A DNA stretch of 64,000 bases from Pseudomonas sp. GV071 (GCF_003050835.1 NZ_QAOJ01000010.1:186001-250000), one strand, 5' to 3'. Shown: positions 52,469-61,603, counted from the stretch's first letter. The notes: a model not told the origin generated them from the sequence alone. Translations and numbers: made by a program.

Positions 52469-53962
52469 TCAGAGCTTGATCCAGGTGGATTTGAGCTCGG
52501 TGTATTTGTCGAACGCGTGAAGGGACTTGTCGCGGCCGTTACCCGACTGCTTGAAGCCACCAAACGGCGCGGTCATATCGCCGCCATCGTACTGGTTCAC
52601 CCACACGCTACCGGCACGCAGGGCCTTGGCGGTGAGGTGGGCTTTGGAGATGTTGCTGGTCCATACCGCTGCCGCCAGACCGTAGATGCTGTCGTTGGCA
52701 ATTTCTACGGCTTCCTCAGCGGTGTCGAAGGCAATCACCGACAGCACAGGGCCGAAGATTTCTTCCTGGGCGATGCGCATGGAGTTCGTCACGCCGTCGA
52801 AAATGGTCGGCTCGACGTAGGTACCACCGGTGGATTCCAGGGTGCGCTTGCCGCCCGCTACCAGCTTGGCGCCGTCGCTGTGACCGGCTTCGATGTAGCT
52901 CAGCACGTTGTTCATCTGCTGGGTATCGACCAGGGCACCGACGTTGGTTTCCGGGTCCAGCGGGTTGCCCGGTTTCCAGCCTTTCAGGGCCTCGATCACA
53001 AGCGGCAGGAATTGGTCTTTGATCGAACGCTCGACCAGCAGACGGGAACCGGCGGTGCACACTTCGCCCTGGTTGAAGGCAATGGCGCCAGCGGCCGATT
53101 CAGCGGCGGCTTGCAGGTCTGGTGCGTCAGCAAACACGATGTTCGGGCTCTTGCCACCGGCTTCCAGCCACACGCGTTTCATGTTCGATTCGCCCGAGTA
53201 CACCAGCAGTTGCTTGGCGATTTTGGTCGAACCGGTGAACACAATGGTGTCCACATCCATGTGCAGGGCCAGGGCCTTGCCGACGGTATGGCCGTAGCCT
53301 GGCAGCACGTTGAGCACGCCAGCCGGAATACCGGCTTCGATAGCGAGTTGAGCAATACGAATGGCGGTCAGCGGCGATTTTTCCGAAGGCTTGAGCACCA
53401 CCGAGTTACCGGTGGACAGCGCTGGGCCGAGTTTCCAGCAGGCCATCATCAACGGGAAGTTCCACGGCACGATGGCGCCAACCACACCGATGGGCTCGCG
53501 AGTGACCAGGCCCAGCTCGTTGTGCGGAGTGGCGGCCACTTCGTCGTAGATCTTGTCGATGGCTTCACCGCTCCACGACAGCGCGCGGGCGGCGCCCGGT
53601 ACGTCGATGTTCAGCGAGTCGCTGATCGGCTTGCCCATGTCCAGAGTTTCCAGCAGGGCCAGCTCTTCGGCGTGCTCATCGAGCAAGGCGGCGAAACGGA
53701 TCATGATTTCTTTGCGCTCGACCGGCGCCTTACGCGACCACACGCCCGAGTTGAAGGTGGCGCGGGCGTCTTTGACCGCCAGTTCGGCGTCGGCCAGATC
53801 GCAGCTGGCGACCTTGCCCAACACACGGCCATCGACCGGGCTGACGCAATCGAAAGTGTCACCGGACACCGCAGCGGTGTATTCGCCATGGATAAAGGCA
53901 CGGCCTTCGATCTTCAGATCCTGGGCACGTTTTTCCCAATCGGCGCGGCTCAAGGTAGTCAT
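52469..53962 (-). CDS. kauB: Aldehyde dehydrogenase KauB/PauC (gamma-glutamyl polyamine pathway)
   Basis: A 497-residue NAD(P)+ aldehyde dehydrogenase. The catalytic Cys302 is in FNQGEVCTAGSRLLV and the general base Glu in VWLEAGGKSPN; the Rossmann loop is IVFTGSTKIAKQLL and N169-type VPWNFPLMMACWK is present. In P. aeruginosa the orthologue (KauB/PauC) oxidises gamma-glutamyl-aminoaldehydes and 4-guanidinobutyraldehyde. AGGACGC upstream of the ATG. The 277-base gap to the divergent cupin gene should hold its promoter. Confidence 0.93.
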   Translation of the reverse strand: MTTLSRADWEKRAQDLKIEGRAFIHGEYTAAVSGDTFDCVSPVDGRVLGKVASCDLADAELAVKDARATFNSGVWSRKAPVERKEIMIRFAALLDEHAEELALLETLDMGKPISDSLNIDVPGAARALSWSGEAIDKIYDEVAATPHNELGLVTREPIGVVGAIVPWNFPLMMACWKLGPALSTGNSVVLKPSEKSPLTAIRIAQLAIEAGIPAGVLNVLPGYGHTVGKALALHMDVDTIVFTGSTKIAKQLLVYSGESNMKRVWLEAGGKSPNIVFADAPDLQAAAESAAGAIAFNQGEVCTAGSRLLVERSIKDQFLPLVIEALKGWKPGNPLDPETNVGALVDTQQMNNVLSYIEAGHSDGAKLVAGGKRTLESTGGTYVEPTIFDGVTNSMRIAQEEIFGPVLSVIAFDTAEEAVEIANDSIYGLAAAVWTSNISKAHLTAKALRAGSVWVNQYDGGDMTAPFGGFKQSGNGRDKSLHAFDKYTELKSTWIKL

Positions 53963-54239
53963 GTGTGCGTCCTCTTATTAGTCGAGCTTTAATCAAGACG
54001 AAACAGCCGGCGTCAGCAACGCGCGTCTGTCAAAAATTCTGCAAGGCCTGCTCGGCCCAGTGTGCCGGCCACACTAAACCAGAGCACGGCGCCTTTCCAT
54101 TATTTTTTACAAACATAGGGAAAACGCCCTTGTCATGTTCGTTTTATTAAACATAGACTGCGAGCCTCTTAGCCGAACTGGCAAGCACCCGCCGCTGCGC
54201 GGGGTCCGCGAGCAATAAAACCAACACCTGGACCACAGC

Positions 54240-54605
54240 ATGAACATCAACGCCATCGTCGACTTCGCCGCCGCTACCACGGCCGCCGAACACTACCGTC
54301 CCGCCGCTGAAAAAGTACTCAAGGGCGACCCCGAGCAAAGCGTGCGCAACCACTACGCCAGCCCCTGCGGGCAGTTCGCCAGTGGCATCTGGGATGGCGC
54401 GGTTGGCCAGTGGACCGTGAATTACACCGAGCACGAGTACTGCGAAATTCTGCAGGGCGTGTCAGTACTGCGCGATGCCGACGGCAATGCGAAAACCCTG
54501 CGCACCGGTGATCGTTTCGTGATTCCCGCCGGCTTTAGTGGTACCTGGGAAGTGCTGGAAGCGACCCGCAAGGTGTATGTGATGTTTGAGCAAGCGGCGA
54601 GCTAA
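54240..54605 (+). CDS. Cupin domain protein
   Basis: A 121-residue small cupin (Cupin_3 type). The barrel contains VNYTEHEYCEILQGVSVLRD, TGDRFVIPAGFSGTWEV and a closing RKVYVMFEQ. The cupin motif with Glu/His (TEHEYCEIL and RFVIPAGF) is partly conserved, so metal binding is uncertain. Such proteins occur near polyamine and ethanolamine genes; here it diverges from kauB. It has its own terminator. Confidence 0.88.
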   Translation: MNINAIVDFAAATTAAEHYRPAAEKVLKGDPEQSVRNHYASPCGQFASGIWDGAVGQWTVNYTEHEYCEILQGVSVLRDADGNAKTLRTGDRFVIPAGFSGTWEVLEATRKVYVMFEQAAS

Positions 54606-54640
54606 ACCCCGCCATACCGAGTTTTCCTGCGTGAACGTTT

Positions 54641-54667
54641 AGCCCGCTTAATTGCGGGTTTTTTTAT
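54641..54667 (+). terminator. Rho-independent terminator of the cupin gene
   Basis: CCCGC-TTAATT-GCGGG followed by TTTTTTTT. Positioned about 36 bases after the cupin stop. Confidence 0.9.
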
Positions 54668-54691
54668 GGGCGCGATTCGCGGTGCGGCGCG

Positions 54692-54739
54692 CCCTCTCCC
54701 CAGCCCTCTCCCGCTTGCGGGAGAGGGCTGGGGAGAGGG
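54692..54739. repeat. Perfect 23-bp inverted repeat with 2-base centre
   Basis: CCCTCTCCCCAGCCCTCTCC extended by CGC (54692-54714) is followed by TT and its exact reverse complement (54717-54739). No T-tract follows, so it is not a standard terminator. It lies between the cupin and receptor genes, 13 bases beyond the receptor stop. CCCTCTCCC-type palindromes are common Pseudomonas intergenic repeats. Confidence 0.95.
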
Positions 54740-54752
54740 GCTTTGGCGTTGT

Positions 54753-57167
54753 TCAGAACTCCAGCGTGCTGGAGACCTCGAACATCTGCGGATCACCAAT
54801 CGAGATCAGGTAGGCGTTGGTCGATGAGGAGTAGTAGGTCTTGTCGAAGATGTTCTTCACGTTGAATTGCAGCTTGAGGTTCTTGCCACCGAGCTTGGTG
54901 TCGTAGCTGGCGAAGGCGTCGGCCACGGTGTAGTCCGGCAGGGTGAAGGTGTTTTCCGCATCGCCGGCACGCTCGCCGACATAACGCGCACCGGTGCCGA
55001 CCCGCAGGCGGTCGCCGCCGATGAGCTGGCCGAAGTCATAGACGGCAAACAGCGAACCGGTGTTGCGCGCGACGTTGGCCAGGTCGTTGCCCTTCAGGGC
55101 AGGGTCTTTGGTCACTTCAGCGTCCAGGTAGGCGTAAGTGCCGATCAGGCTGATCTGGTCGGTGAGCTGGCCGGTGATATCCACTTCCAGACCACGGGAG
55201 CGCACCGCACCCGCCGCACGGGCGATGGATAGGCTGGAACCGGCAGGCGTTTCGTTGACCATCACGTTGCGCTTGTCGATATCAAACAGCGCCACGGTGC
55301 CGGTGATGCGCCCCGGCATATCCAGCTTCGCGCCAATTTCCCAGGACTTGCCCTCTTCCGGTTCCAGGCCATTGATGTCCGCGCCACCGCTCAGCGCCGC
55401 AATCGTGGAGTTGGGTTTGAACGACTCGCTGTAGCCGCCGTACAGCGAGAACACATCGCTCCACTGGTACACCAGGCCGGCGCGCGGCAGCCACTTCTGG
55501 CCATTGATATCGGTGTTCGTCACAAATGGACGGCCCTTGCCGGCCAACTGATCGTAGAGCTGGTAACGCGCGCCACCGACCAGAATCCATTTATCGTCGA
55601 GGTGAATGGAGTCCTGCACGAACGCCGACTGGCTGTAGACCTTGTCGGTCTGGTCGCTGTCCGCGGCGGAGACCGTGGTGGGCTCGGGCACCAGGCCGTA
55701 CACCGGGTCCTGCGAATCGAGGCGCACGGTGGTGGTCTGGCGCAGCAGGTCGGAGCGGAAAATCTTGCGGTATTCGTGGTCGACACCGGTCAGCACCTCG
55801 TGGCGCATGCCGCCCAGTTGCAGGTCGCCGGAGAGGTCCAGGGTGGCGAAATGTTCGGTGCTCACCGCCCCACGGGTGCCGTCCAGGCGACGCACCAGAC
55901 GCGTTGAGCTGCCGGCCGCGTAGCCGGTCACGCGCGCTTGGTAATCGTCGTAACGGTCGCGGTTGTAGCTGTAGGCGAAGTGGGTTTTCCAGTCGTCATT
56001 GAGGCGGTGCTCGACGTCGAAAATCGCCAGGTCGGAGCGCCCTTCAGTCTTGTTGTAGGGTTCGTCCAGACGACGCTCGCGGGGAATGTTCAGGGGCTTG
56101 TCGCTGCCCTTGGCGAGGATGGTGCCGCGGTCGAACGGGGTGACGTATTCGCGGTGCTCCCAAGACATATTCACCGTGGTGTCGTCACCCAACCAGGCCA
56201 GCGACGGCGCGATGGTTTTCTCCCGGCTGTTGCCGAAGTTGCGCCAGTAATCCGCGTCGTCGTAGTCGGCCACCAGGCGGTACGCCAGGTTGGTATCACC
56301 CAGCGCGCCGGTGCTGTCGAGCTGGCCGCCGCTGCCGTTCTTGCCATCGCCATAGGTGGAGGCGCGGGCAGTGATGGCGTTGTATTGCTGCAGCTGCGGC
56401 TTCTTGCTGACCAGGTTGATCACCCCGCCCGGGTCGAGAATGCCGTAGAGCATCGAGGCCGGGCCCTTGAGCACTTCCACCCGCTCGACGTTGGCGGTGA
56501 AGTTGCGGCCCTGCACGGTGCGCATGCCGTCACGCAGAATCGAGCCGTCGCGGTTGTCGCCAAAGCCGCGTTTCATCACCGCGTCCATGGTGCTGCCGAG
56601 GGTGTTGGCCTGGGTGATACCGCTGACGTTGACCAGGGCATCGTCAAGGTTGCGCGGCTGCTGGTCTTGCAGCACTTGCTGGGGAACCACGGCGATGGCC
56701 TGAGGGATCTCCAGCAGGGGCGCTTCGGAGCGCATGATCTTGCTGGTCGGTGGCGGCTGGTAGCTCTGCGCTTGCTGGGAGCTGGCGTCGATGTTCACTG
56801 CGTCCAGGTTCATCGCACCGTCGGTATGCAGACGTTGCAGGGTCAGGGTGCGCTCGTCGGTGCGCCGGAACGTGTAGCCCGAGCCTTGCAGCAGTTGGCT
56901 CAGGGCCTGCTCGGCGCTCATCTGCCCGCGAATGGCCGGGGCTTGCAGGCTGTAAGGGGCGTCATCGCTGTAAACCAGGCTCAGGCCGGTCACGCGGCTG
57001 AAGGCGCTCAAGGCCTGGGGCAACGGCTGGGCGTTGAGGGCAAAGCTGTACAACGCCTGGCTGGCCGCAACCGGTGCATCCGCGGCCTGCACCACCAGAG
57101 GCGCGCTGGTGGTCAGCAGCAGAGAAAGACCAAAAGCCGGTTTGCCAACCCTGAACATATACGTCAT
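54753..57167 (-). CDS. TonB-dependent siderophore receptor with signalling domain
   Basis: An outer-membrane receptor of about 804 residues. After a signal peptide comes an STN signalling domain (about 45-120, YSFALNAQPLPQALSAFSRV), a plug domain with RGFGDNRDGSILRDGMRTVQ and VEVLKGPASMLYGILDPGGV, and a 22-strand barrel ending in Phe (FEVSSTLEF). The STN domain touches the FecR-like regulator to switch on the ECF sigma factor. The genes fit the Pseudomonas FoxA/FiuA hydroxamate-type systems; ferrioxamine is the likely ligand by synteny with P. putida, but ligand assignment is inference. ATG 57167 is chosen. Confidence 0.93.
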   Translation of the reverse strand: MTYMFRVGKPAFGLSLLLTTSAPLVVQAADAPVAASQALYSFALNAQPLPQALSAFSRVTGLSLVYSDDAPYSLQAPAIRGQMSAEQALSQLLQGSGYTFRRTDERTLTLQRLHTDGAMNLDAVNIDASSQQAQSYQPPPTSKIMRSEAPLLEIPQAIAVVPQQVLQDQQPRNLDDALVNVSGITQANTLGSTMDAVMKRGFGDNRDGSILRDGMRTVQGRNFTANVERVEVLKGPASMLYGILDPGGVINLVSKKPQLQQYNAITARASTYGDGKNGSGGQLDSTGALGDTNLAYRLVADYDDADYWRNFGNSREKTIAPSLAWLGDDTTVNMSWEHREYVTPFDRGTILAKGSDKPLNIPRERRLDEPYNKTEGRSDLAIFDVEHRLNDDWKTHFAYSYNRDRYDDYQARVTGYAAGSSTRLVRRLDGTRGAVSTEHFATLDLSGDLQLGGMRHEVLTGVDHEYRKIFRSDLLRQTTTVRLDSQDPVYGLVPEPTTVSAADSDQTDKVYSQSAFVQDSIHLDDKWILVGGARYQLYDQLAGKGRPFVTNTDINGQKWLPRAGLVYQWSDVFSLYGGYSESFKPNSTIAALSGGADINGLEPEEGKSWEIGAKLDMPGRITGTVALFDIDKRNVMVNETPAGSSLSIARAAGAVRSRGLEVDITGQLTDQISLIGTYAYLDAEVTKDPALKGNDLANVARNTGSLFAVYDFGQLIGGDRLRVGTGARYVGERAGDAENTFTLPDYTVADAFASYDTKLGGKNLKLQFNVKNIFDKTYYSSSTNAYLISIGDPQMFEVSSTLEF

Positions 57168-57287
57168 GAGCACCTAATCCGTGAAAGTGACCCGAGGCCG
57201 GGCTTACTGCGAGCAATTCGCAATTACAAGCACTACACGGATGCCAACGGCGGATACCTCACCGTCGATTGAAATTATTTTTCTGGG

Positions 57288-58286
57288 TTAACGCAGCAGC
57301 GTCAGGCCGAGTACCTGCTGACGCTGAAAACCGACCACGCTGGCCAGTGAAGCCAGCACTTGGTCCGGGTCCTGACTGGGGAAACTGCCGCTGATGCGCT
57401 GCTGCGCGAGAGCCGGGTTAAGCAACACGATGCGCCCCGGGCTGTAGCGCTGCACTTCGTCCAGCACCTGGGCCAGGGGCATTTGGTAGAACGTCAGCCA
57501 GCCCTGGCGCCAGGCCAGGCTGGCATCGCTGTCGACGCCCTGCACGCTGGCGGCCAGGCCGTGGTCGTAACTCACCTGCTGATTGGCCATCAACACCTGC
57601 GGTGTGTCGCCCGCTTTGGCGGTGACCGCGACACGCCCGGACTGCACCGTCACCTGCGCCCCGTCACCGCGCAGGCGTACTTCGAACTGGGTGCCGAGCA
57701 CCTGCGCTTCACCCTCGGCAGCGCCGACAATAAACGGCTGCCCGGTATGGCTGACCTGAAAATATGCGGCGCCACGCAACAGTTCGATACGGCGCTGCTG
57801 GTCGCTGAAATGCACCTGCACGGCGCTGTCGGCATCCAGCAGCAACACCGACTGATCGGCCAGGGTGATCTGCCGCAACTGCCCCGGTGCCGACACATAG
57901 TCCGCGCGCAGCGAATCGACCCAGCGCTGCGGTTGCCAGCCCAGCAAGCCAAGCATCAGCAGCACGCTGGCGGCGCTGGCCAGTCCACCTAGCCACCAGC
58001 GTGGCAGCCCGCGGCGCGGCGGTTCGTCCATCGCTTGCAGGTAGCTGCCCAGCGCCTGCGCCTCTTCGGCCGCCAAGCGCTGCGCCGGCTGCTCGCTGAG
58101 CGCCCACAGCGCCTGCACCTGGGCGTAGGCTTCAACGTGAGCCGGCTCGGCATACAGCCACTGATCAAAGGCCTGACGCTCGGCCGCCGTCGGTTGCCCA
58201 CGCAGCCGCTCGTGCCAGGTCAAGGCAAGCTGTTCGAGGGACGGTGCGACGTCGGCGACCACGCGCAAAGGGTGAGAACGGCTCAT
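57288..58286 (-). CDS. FecR-family anti-sigma regulator
   Basis: A 332-residue inner-membrane regulator. The N-terminal cytoplasmic DUF4880 domain (about 12-60, LEQLALTWHERLRGQPTAAE) binds the sigma factor. One transmembrane helix lies near 100-116, followed by the periplasmic FecR domain (about 130-225) and a C-terminal STN-contact domain. The Gly198-Thr199 pair in VLGTQFEV matches the self-cleavage site known for FoxR and FiuR. It overlaps the sigma gene stop by 4 bases and lies upstream of the receptor gene. Confidence 0.93.
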   Translation of the reverse strand: MSRSHPLRVVADVAPSLEQLALTWHERLRGQPTAAERQAFDQWLYAEPAHVEAYAQVQALWALSEQPAQRLAAEEAQALGSYLQAMDEPPRRGLPRWWLGGLASAASVLLMLGLLGWQPQRWVDSLRADYVSAPGQLRQITLADQSVLLLDADSAVQVHFSDQQRRIELLRGAAYFQVSHTGQPFIVGAAEGEAQVLGTQFEVRLRGDGAQVTVQSGRVAVTAKAGDTPQVLMANQQVSYDHGLAASVQGVDSDASLAWRQGWLTFYQMPLAQVLDEVQRYSPGRIVLLNPALAQQRISGSFPSQDPDQVLASLASVVGFQRQQVLGLTLLR

Positions 58287-58840
58287 TGATCGGGCGACTC
58301 CAGGCTCGCCTTGCAGGCATCGAGGGCGCGCATCATATGTTTTTCCACGGCACTCTGGGACACCTGCATAGCCTTGGCGATTTCGCCATAGGTGCGCCCA
58401 TGCACGCGATTGAGCAAAAAGATATGCCGCGTACGCTCGGGCAAGGCGCGCAGGGCCAGGTCGACCCTCTGCAGATCGTGGCGGGCATCCAGCGCGGCGT
58501 CCGGAGCGCTGGGCTCGCCCAGTTGCTCGCTGAGCAGGCCCGTTTCGTTGCGGGTGCGTGAGCTTTCGCTGCGCAGATGATCGATGGCCATGTTGCGCGC
58601 CGAACGCAGCAGGTAGGTGCTGAGCTCCTCAACCTGCACCTGCGGGCGGCGCCAGAAGCGCAGGAACAGGTCCTGCACCAGATCGGCCGCTGTCGCCCGG
58701 CAGCCAACCCGGCGGCTGACCAGCGCCTCCATGCGCGAGCGTTCCGACAGAAACACCCGCAGGAAATCCGCGCGCCCGGCGGGCTCAGCCGCGACCAGGG
58801 CCTGCGGCTGCGGATCGTGATGGGGGTCGTGGTCGGCCAT
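58283..58840 (-). CDS. ECF RNA polymerase sigma factor (iron-starvation type)
   Basis: A 185-residue ECF sigma factor. Region 2 contains ALVSRRVGCRATAADLVQDL and FLRFWRRPQVQVEELSTYLL; region 4 contains LPERTRHIFLLNRVHGRTYG and EIAKAMQVSQSAVEKHMMRA. Members of the iron-starvation group drive receptor genes when the matching siderophore is outside. The ATG at 58840 (MADHDPHHDP) is used; the open frame extends far upstream but is spurious there. A Fur-box-like site lies 33 bases upstream. Confidence 0.94.
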   Translation of the reverse strand: MADHDPHHDPQPQALVAAEPAGRADFLRVFLSERSRMEALVSRRVGCRATAADLVQDLFLRFWRRPQVQVEELSTYLLRSARNMAIDHLRSESSRTRNETGLLSEQLGEPSAPDAALDARHDLQRVDLALRALPERTRHIFLLNRVHGRTYGEIAKAMQVSQSAVEKHMMRALDACKASLESPDQ

Positions 58841-58872
58841 GGAGGCGGAAGGTCGCGCGATAGAAATAATGC

Positions 58873-58891
58873 GCAAATGATAATGCCTTGC
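58873..58891. promoter_or_regulatory. Candidate Fur box upstream of the ECF sigma gene
   Basis: GCAAATGATAATGCCTTGC matches the Fur consensus GATAATGATAATCATTATC at about 12 of 19 positions, including the continuous AATGATAAT core. It lies 33 bases before the sigma factor ATG. Further AAATAATGCGC to its left extends the repeat. Fits iron repression of the signalling genes. Confidence 0.65.
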
Positions 58892-58963
58892 ATTAAAGCC
58901 CGATAGAGGCCCCCGGTCGGATGCCGCATAATGGCCGCCGTTTTCGCCCCCAGGATTGCCACC

Positions 58964-60253
58964 GTGCCCCATTCGCCTACTCCCAAGAGCCTGCTGGTTA
59001 TCGGCTACGTCTGGCCCGAGCCCCGCTCTTCGGCCGCCAGTGGGCACATGATGCAACTGCTGGAGTGCTTCCTTGAGCGGGGCTGGCAGATCACCTTTGC
59101 CAGCCCGGCCAACGAGGGCGAACACAAAGCCGACCTGCTGGCCCTCGGCATTGCCGAGCAATTGATCGAGTTGAACAACGAGAGCTTCGACACCTTCGTC
59201 CGCGAGCTGAACCCGGCGGTGGTGCTGTTCGACCGGTTCATGATGGAGGAGCAGTTCGGCTGGCGCGTCGAACAGCAATGCCCACAAGCATTGCGGGTGC
59301 TGGAAACCGTCGACCTGCATGCGTTGCGCGATGCCCGTCACCTGACATTCAAAGCCCACATGGCCGCAGGCCTGGGCGATGACTGTAGCGCGCTGTTCAA
59401 CCTCGACGCCGCGCAGTTGTACCCATACATGGCCACCAGCGACACCGCGCAACGGGAGATCGCCGCCCTGTACCGCAGCGACCTCAGCCTGATGGTCTCG
59501 GATGCCGAAATCACCCTGCTCTGCGAGCAATTCAAACTGCCCGCCGCGCTCTTGGTGCACTGCCCGCTGCTGCTCGATGCCACCCCGCGCGAGGTGCTGC
59601 CATTTGAAGAACGGGCGCACTTCATCAGCATCGGCAACTTCCGCCATGCGCCCAACTGGGACGCCGTGCTGTGGTTGAAGCAGAGCATCTGGCCGCTGAT
59701 CCGCCAGCAGCTACCGCAGGCGCAGCTGCATATCTACGGCTCGTACACGCCGCCCAAAGCCACCGCTCTGCATAACGCGGCGCAGGGGTTCCACATCATG
59801 AACTGGGCCCCAGATGCCTTGGTGGTAATGGAAGCCGCGCGCGTGTGCTTGGCGCCGTTGCGTTTTGGCGCCGGCATCAAAGGCAAGATCGCCGATGCCA
59901 TGCTGTGTGGCACGCCGAACGTGACCACCCCGATTGGCGCCGAAGGCATGCACGGCGACTGGCCGTGGCCAGGCGAGGTGGTTAACGATGCCGCTGCTTT
60001 CGCTGACGCGGCGGTGCAGCTGTACCGCGACGAAGCGCGCTGGCAACGAGCCCAGGCGCATGGCTGGCAACTGCTGGCAGCGCGCTATGAGCGTCGGCAA
60101 TGGGGAGCGTTGCTGATGCAGCGCATCGAAGATTGCCTGGCCAACCTTGACCACCACCGCCTGCAGAACTTCACCGGGACGATGCTGCGCCATCATCACC
60201 ACAAGAGCACCAAATACATGGCGCAGTGGATCGAAGCGAAAAACCGTCAGTAA
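58964..60253 (+). CDS. Glycosyltransferase family protein
   Basis: A 429-residue protein of GT-B fold type. The N-terminal domain starts PKSLLVIGYVWPEPRSSAAS and the C-terminal nucleotide-sugar-binding domain includes AHFISIGNFRHAPNWDAVLW, VVMEAARVCLAPLRFGAGIK and KIADAMLCGTPNVTTPIGAE. The last segment resembles the GT4 Glu/Gly block. A cytoplasmic enzyme making a glycoconjugate or LPS is likely, but donor and acceptor are unknown. The GTG at 58964 is preferred because AGGA lies 8 bases upstream; the ATG at 58931 has no ribosome site. Confidence 0.88.
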   Translation: MPHSPTPKSLLVIGYVWPEPRSSAASGHMMQLLECFLERGWQITFASPANEGEHKADLLALGIAEQLIELNNESFDTFVRELNPAVVLFDRFMMEEQFGWRVEQQCPQALRVLETVDLHALRDARHLTFKAHMAAGLGDDCSALFNLDAAQLYPYMATSDTAQREIAALYRSDLSLMVSDAEITLLCEQFKLPAALLVHCPLLLDATPREVLPFEERAHFISIGNFRHAPNWDAVLWLKQSIWPLIRQQLPQAQLHIYGSYTPPKATALHNAAQGFHIMNWAPDALVVMEAARVCLAPLRFGAGIKGKIADAMLCGTPNVTTPIGAEGMHGDWPWPGEVVNDAAAFADAAVQLYRDEARWQRAQAHGWQLLAARYERRQWGALLMQRIEDCLANLDHHRLQNFTGTMLRHHHHKSTKYMAQWIEAKNRQ

Positions 60254-60290
60254 GCTCCGCGCCGCCGGATCGATGATCACCTGCTGCAGC

Positions 60291-60355
60291 AGTCGAGGCT
60301 CTCTCCCACAGAGGACCGCTTGTTTTTATAGGACAGGCCTTAGCCCCGATCAGCC
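60291..60355. repeat. Degenerate REP-like palindrome
   Basis: AGTCGAGGCTCTCTCCCACAG on the left and TATAGGACAGGCCTTAGCCCCGA on the right (given here in pieces) show the REP head and stem pattern, but with many mismatches. Lies between the convergent glycosyltransferase and gcdG genes. Confidence 0.35.
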
Positions 60356-60364
60356 TCAGCCCGA

Positions 60365-61603
60365 TCAAACCACTCCGGCCTGCCGCAGCACCTCGATCTG
60401 CGCCGCATCCAAGCCCAACAATCGCTGCAACACCGCCTCAGTGTGCTCACCTAACAGCGGTGGAGCCTGGCGGTACTCGACCGGGGTTTCCGATAAACGA
60501 ATCGGGCTAGCCACCTGCGGCAGCGTGCCGCCGAGGGAGTGCGGCACTTCAACCCGCAGGCCACGTGCGAGTACCTGCGGATCGTCAAATACCTGGGCCA
60601 GATCGTTGATCGGCCCGCAAGGCACGCCGGCTTGTTCCAAGGCCGCCACCCACTCGGCGGTGGTCTTGAACACCGTGGCTTGGCGAATCAATGGGATCAG
60701 CACCGCGCGGTTGGCCACCCGCTGTTTATTGTTGGCAAAACGTGGGTCATCGGCCCATTCGGCATGCCCGGCCACTTCGCAGAATTTGCGGAACTGGCCA
60801 TCGTTACCGACGGTAAGAATGAAGTCGCCGTCGGCGGTGGGGAAATCCTGGTACGGCACGATATTGGGGTGGGCGTTGCCCAGGCGTTTGGGCGCATTGC
60901 CAGTGGTCAGGTAGTTCATCGCCTGGTTGGCCAGGCAGGCGACCTGCACGTCGAGCAGGGCCATGTCGATATGTTGGCCGCTGCCACCGCCTTCTTTATC
61001 ACCGCGGTCGCGGTGGGCCAGCGCGGCCAGCACGGCGACGGTGGAATACAGACCGGTGAGGATATCGGTGAGCGCCACGCCGACTTTCACCGGGCCGCCG
61101 CCGGCTTCGTCATCCGGCTTACCGGTCAGGCTCATCAGGCCGCCGAGGCCCTGAATCATAAAGTCGTAACCGGCGCGTTTGGCATACGGGCCGTACTGGC
61201 CGAAGCCGGTGATCGAGCAGTAGATCAGCCGCGGGTTGATGGCTTTGAGCGAGGCGTAATCCAGGCCATAGGCGGCCAGGCCACCAACCTTGAAGTTCTC
61301 CAACAAAATGTCCGACTGCGCCGCCAGCTCACGCACCAGGCGCTGGCCTTCGGGCTGGGTGAAGTCGACGGTCACCGACTGCTTGTTGCGGTTGGCGGAC
61401 AGGTAATAGGCCGCCTCGCTGGTGTTTTCGCCAGCGGCATCCTGCAGAAAGGGCGGGCCCCAGGCGCGGGTATCGTCGCCAACGCCAGGGCGCTCGATCT
61501 TGATCACCTCGGCGCCCAGATCCGCAAGAATCTGCCCGGCCCAAGGGCCAGCCAACACGCGGGAAAGATCGAGAACACGCAGGTGAGACAGAGCGCCGGG
61601 CAT
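60365..61603 (-). CDS. gcdG: CoA-transferase family III, glutarate type (GcdG-like)
   Basis: A 412-residue CaiB/BaiF-type CoA-transferase. It begins LSHLRVLDLSRVLAGPWAGQ and has RAGYDFMIQGLGGLMSLTG, where the Asp is the likely acyl-carrying residue, and the GDDTRAWGPPF segment. Next to glutaryl-CoA dehydrogenase it is predicted to make glutaryl-CoA from glutarate with succinyl-CoA or acetyl-CoA. It is transcribed after gcdH on the same strand, but separated by a 181-base region that holds a complex palindromic element. Confidence 0.88.
   Translation of the reverse strand: MPGALSHLRVLDLSRVLAGPWAGQILADLGAEVIKIERPGVGDDTRAWGPPFLQDAAGENTSEAAYYLSANRNKQSVTVDFTQPEGQRLVRELAAQSDILLENFKVGGLAAYGLDYASLKAINPRLIYCSITGFGQYGPYAKRAGYDFMIQGLGGLMSLTGKPDDEAGGGPVKVGVALTDILTGLYSTVAVLAALAHRDRGDKEGGGSGQHIDMALLDVQVACLANQAMNYLTTGNAPKRLGNAHPNIVPYQDFPTADGDFILTVGNDGQFRKFCEVAGHAEWADDPRFANNKQRVANRAVLIPLIRQATVFKTTAEWVAALEQAGVPCGPINDLAQVFDDPQVLARGLRVEVPHSLGGTLPQVASPIRLSETPVEYRQAPPLLGEHTEAVLQRLLGLDAAQIEVLRQAGVV

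Noticed and set aside
52517..53992. Rightward open frame opposite kauB
   Set aside because: Antisense shadow of an intact aldehyde dehydrogenase with all catalytic residues.
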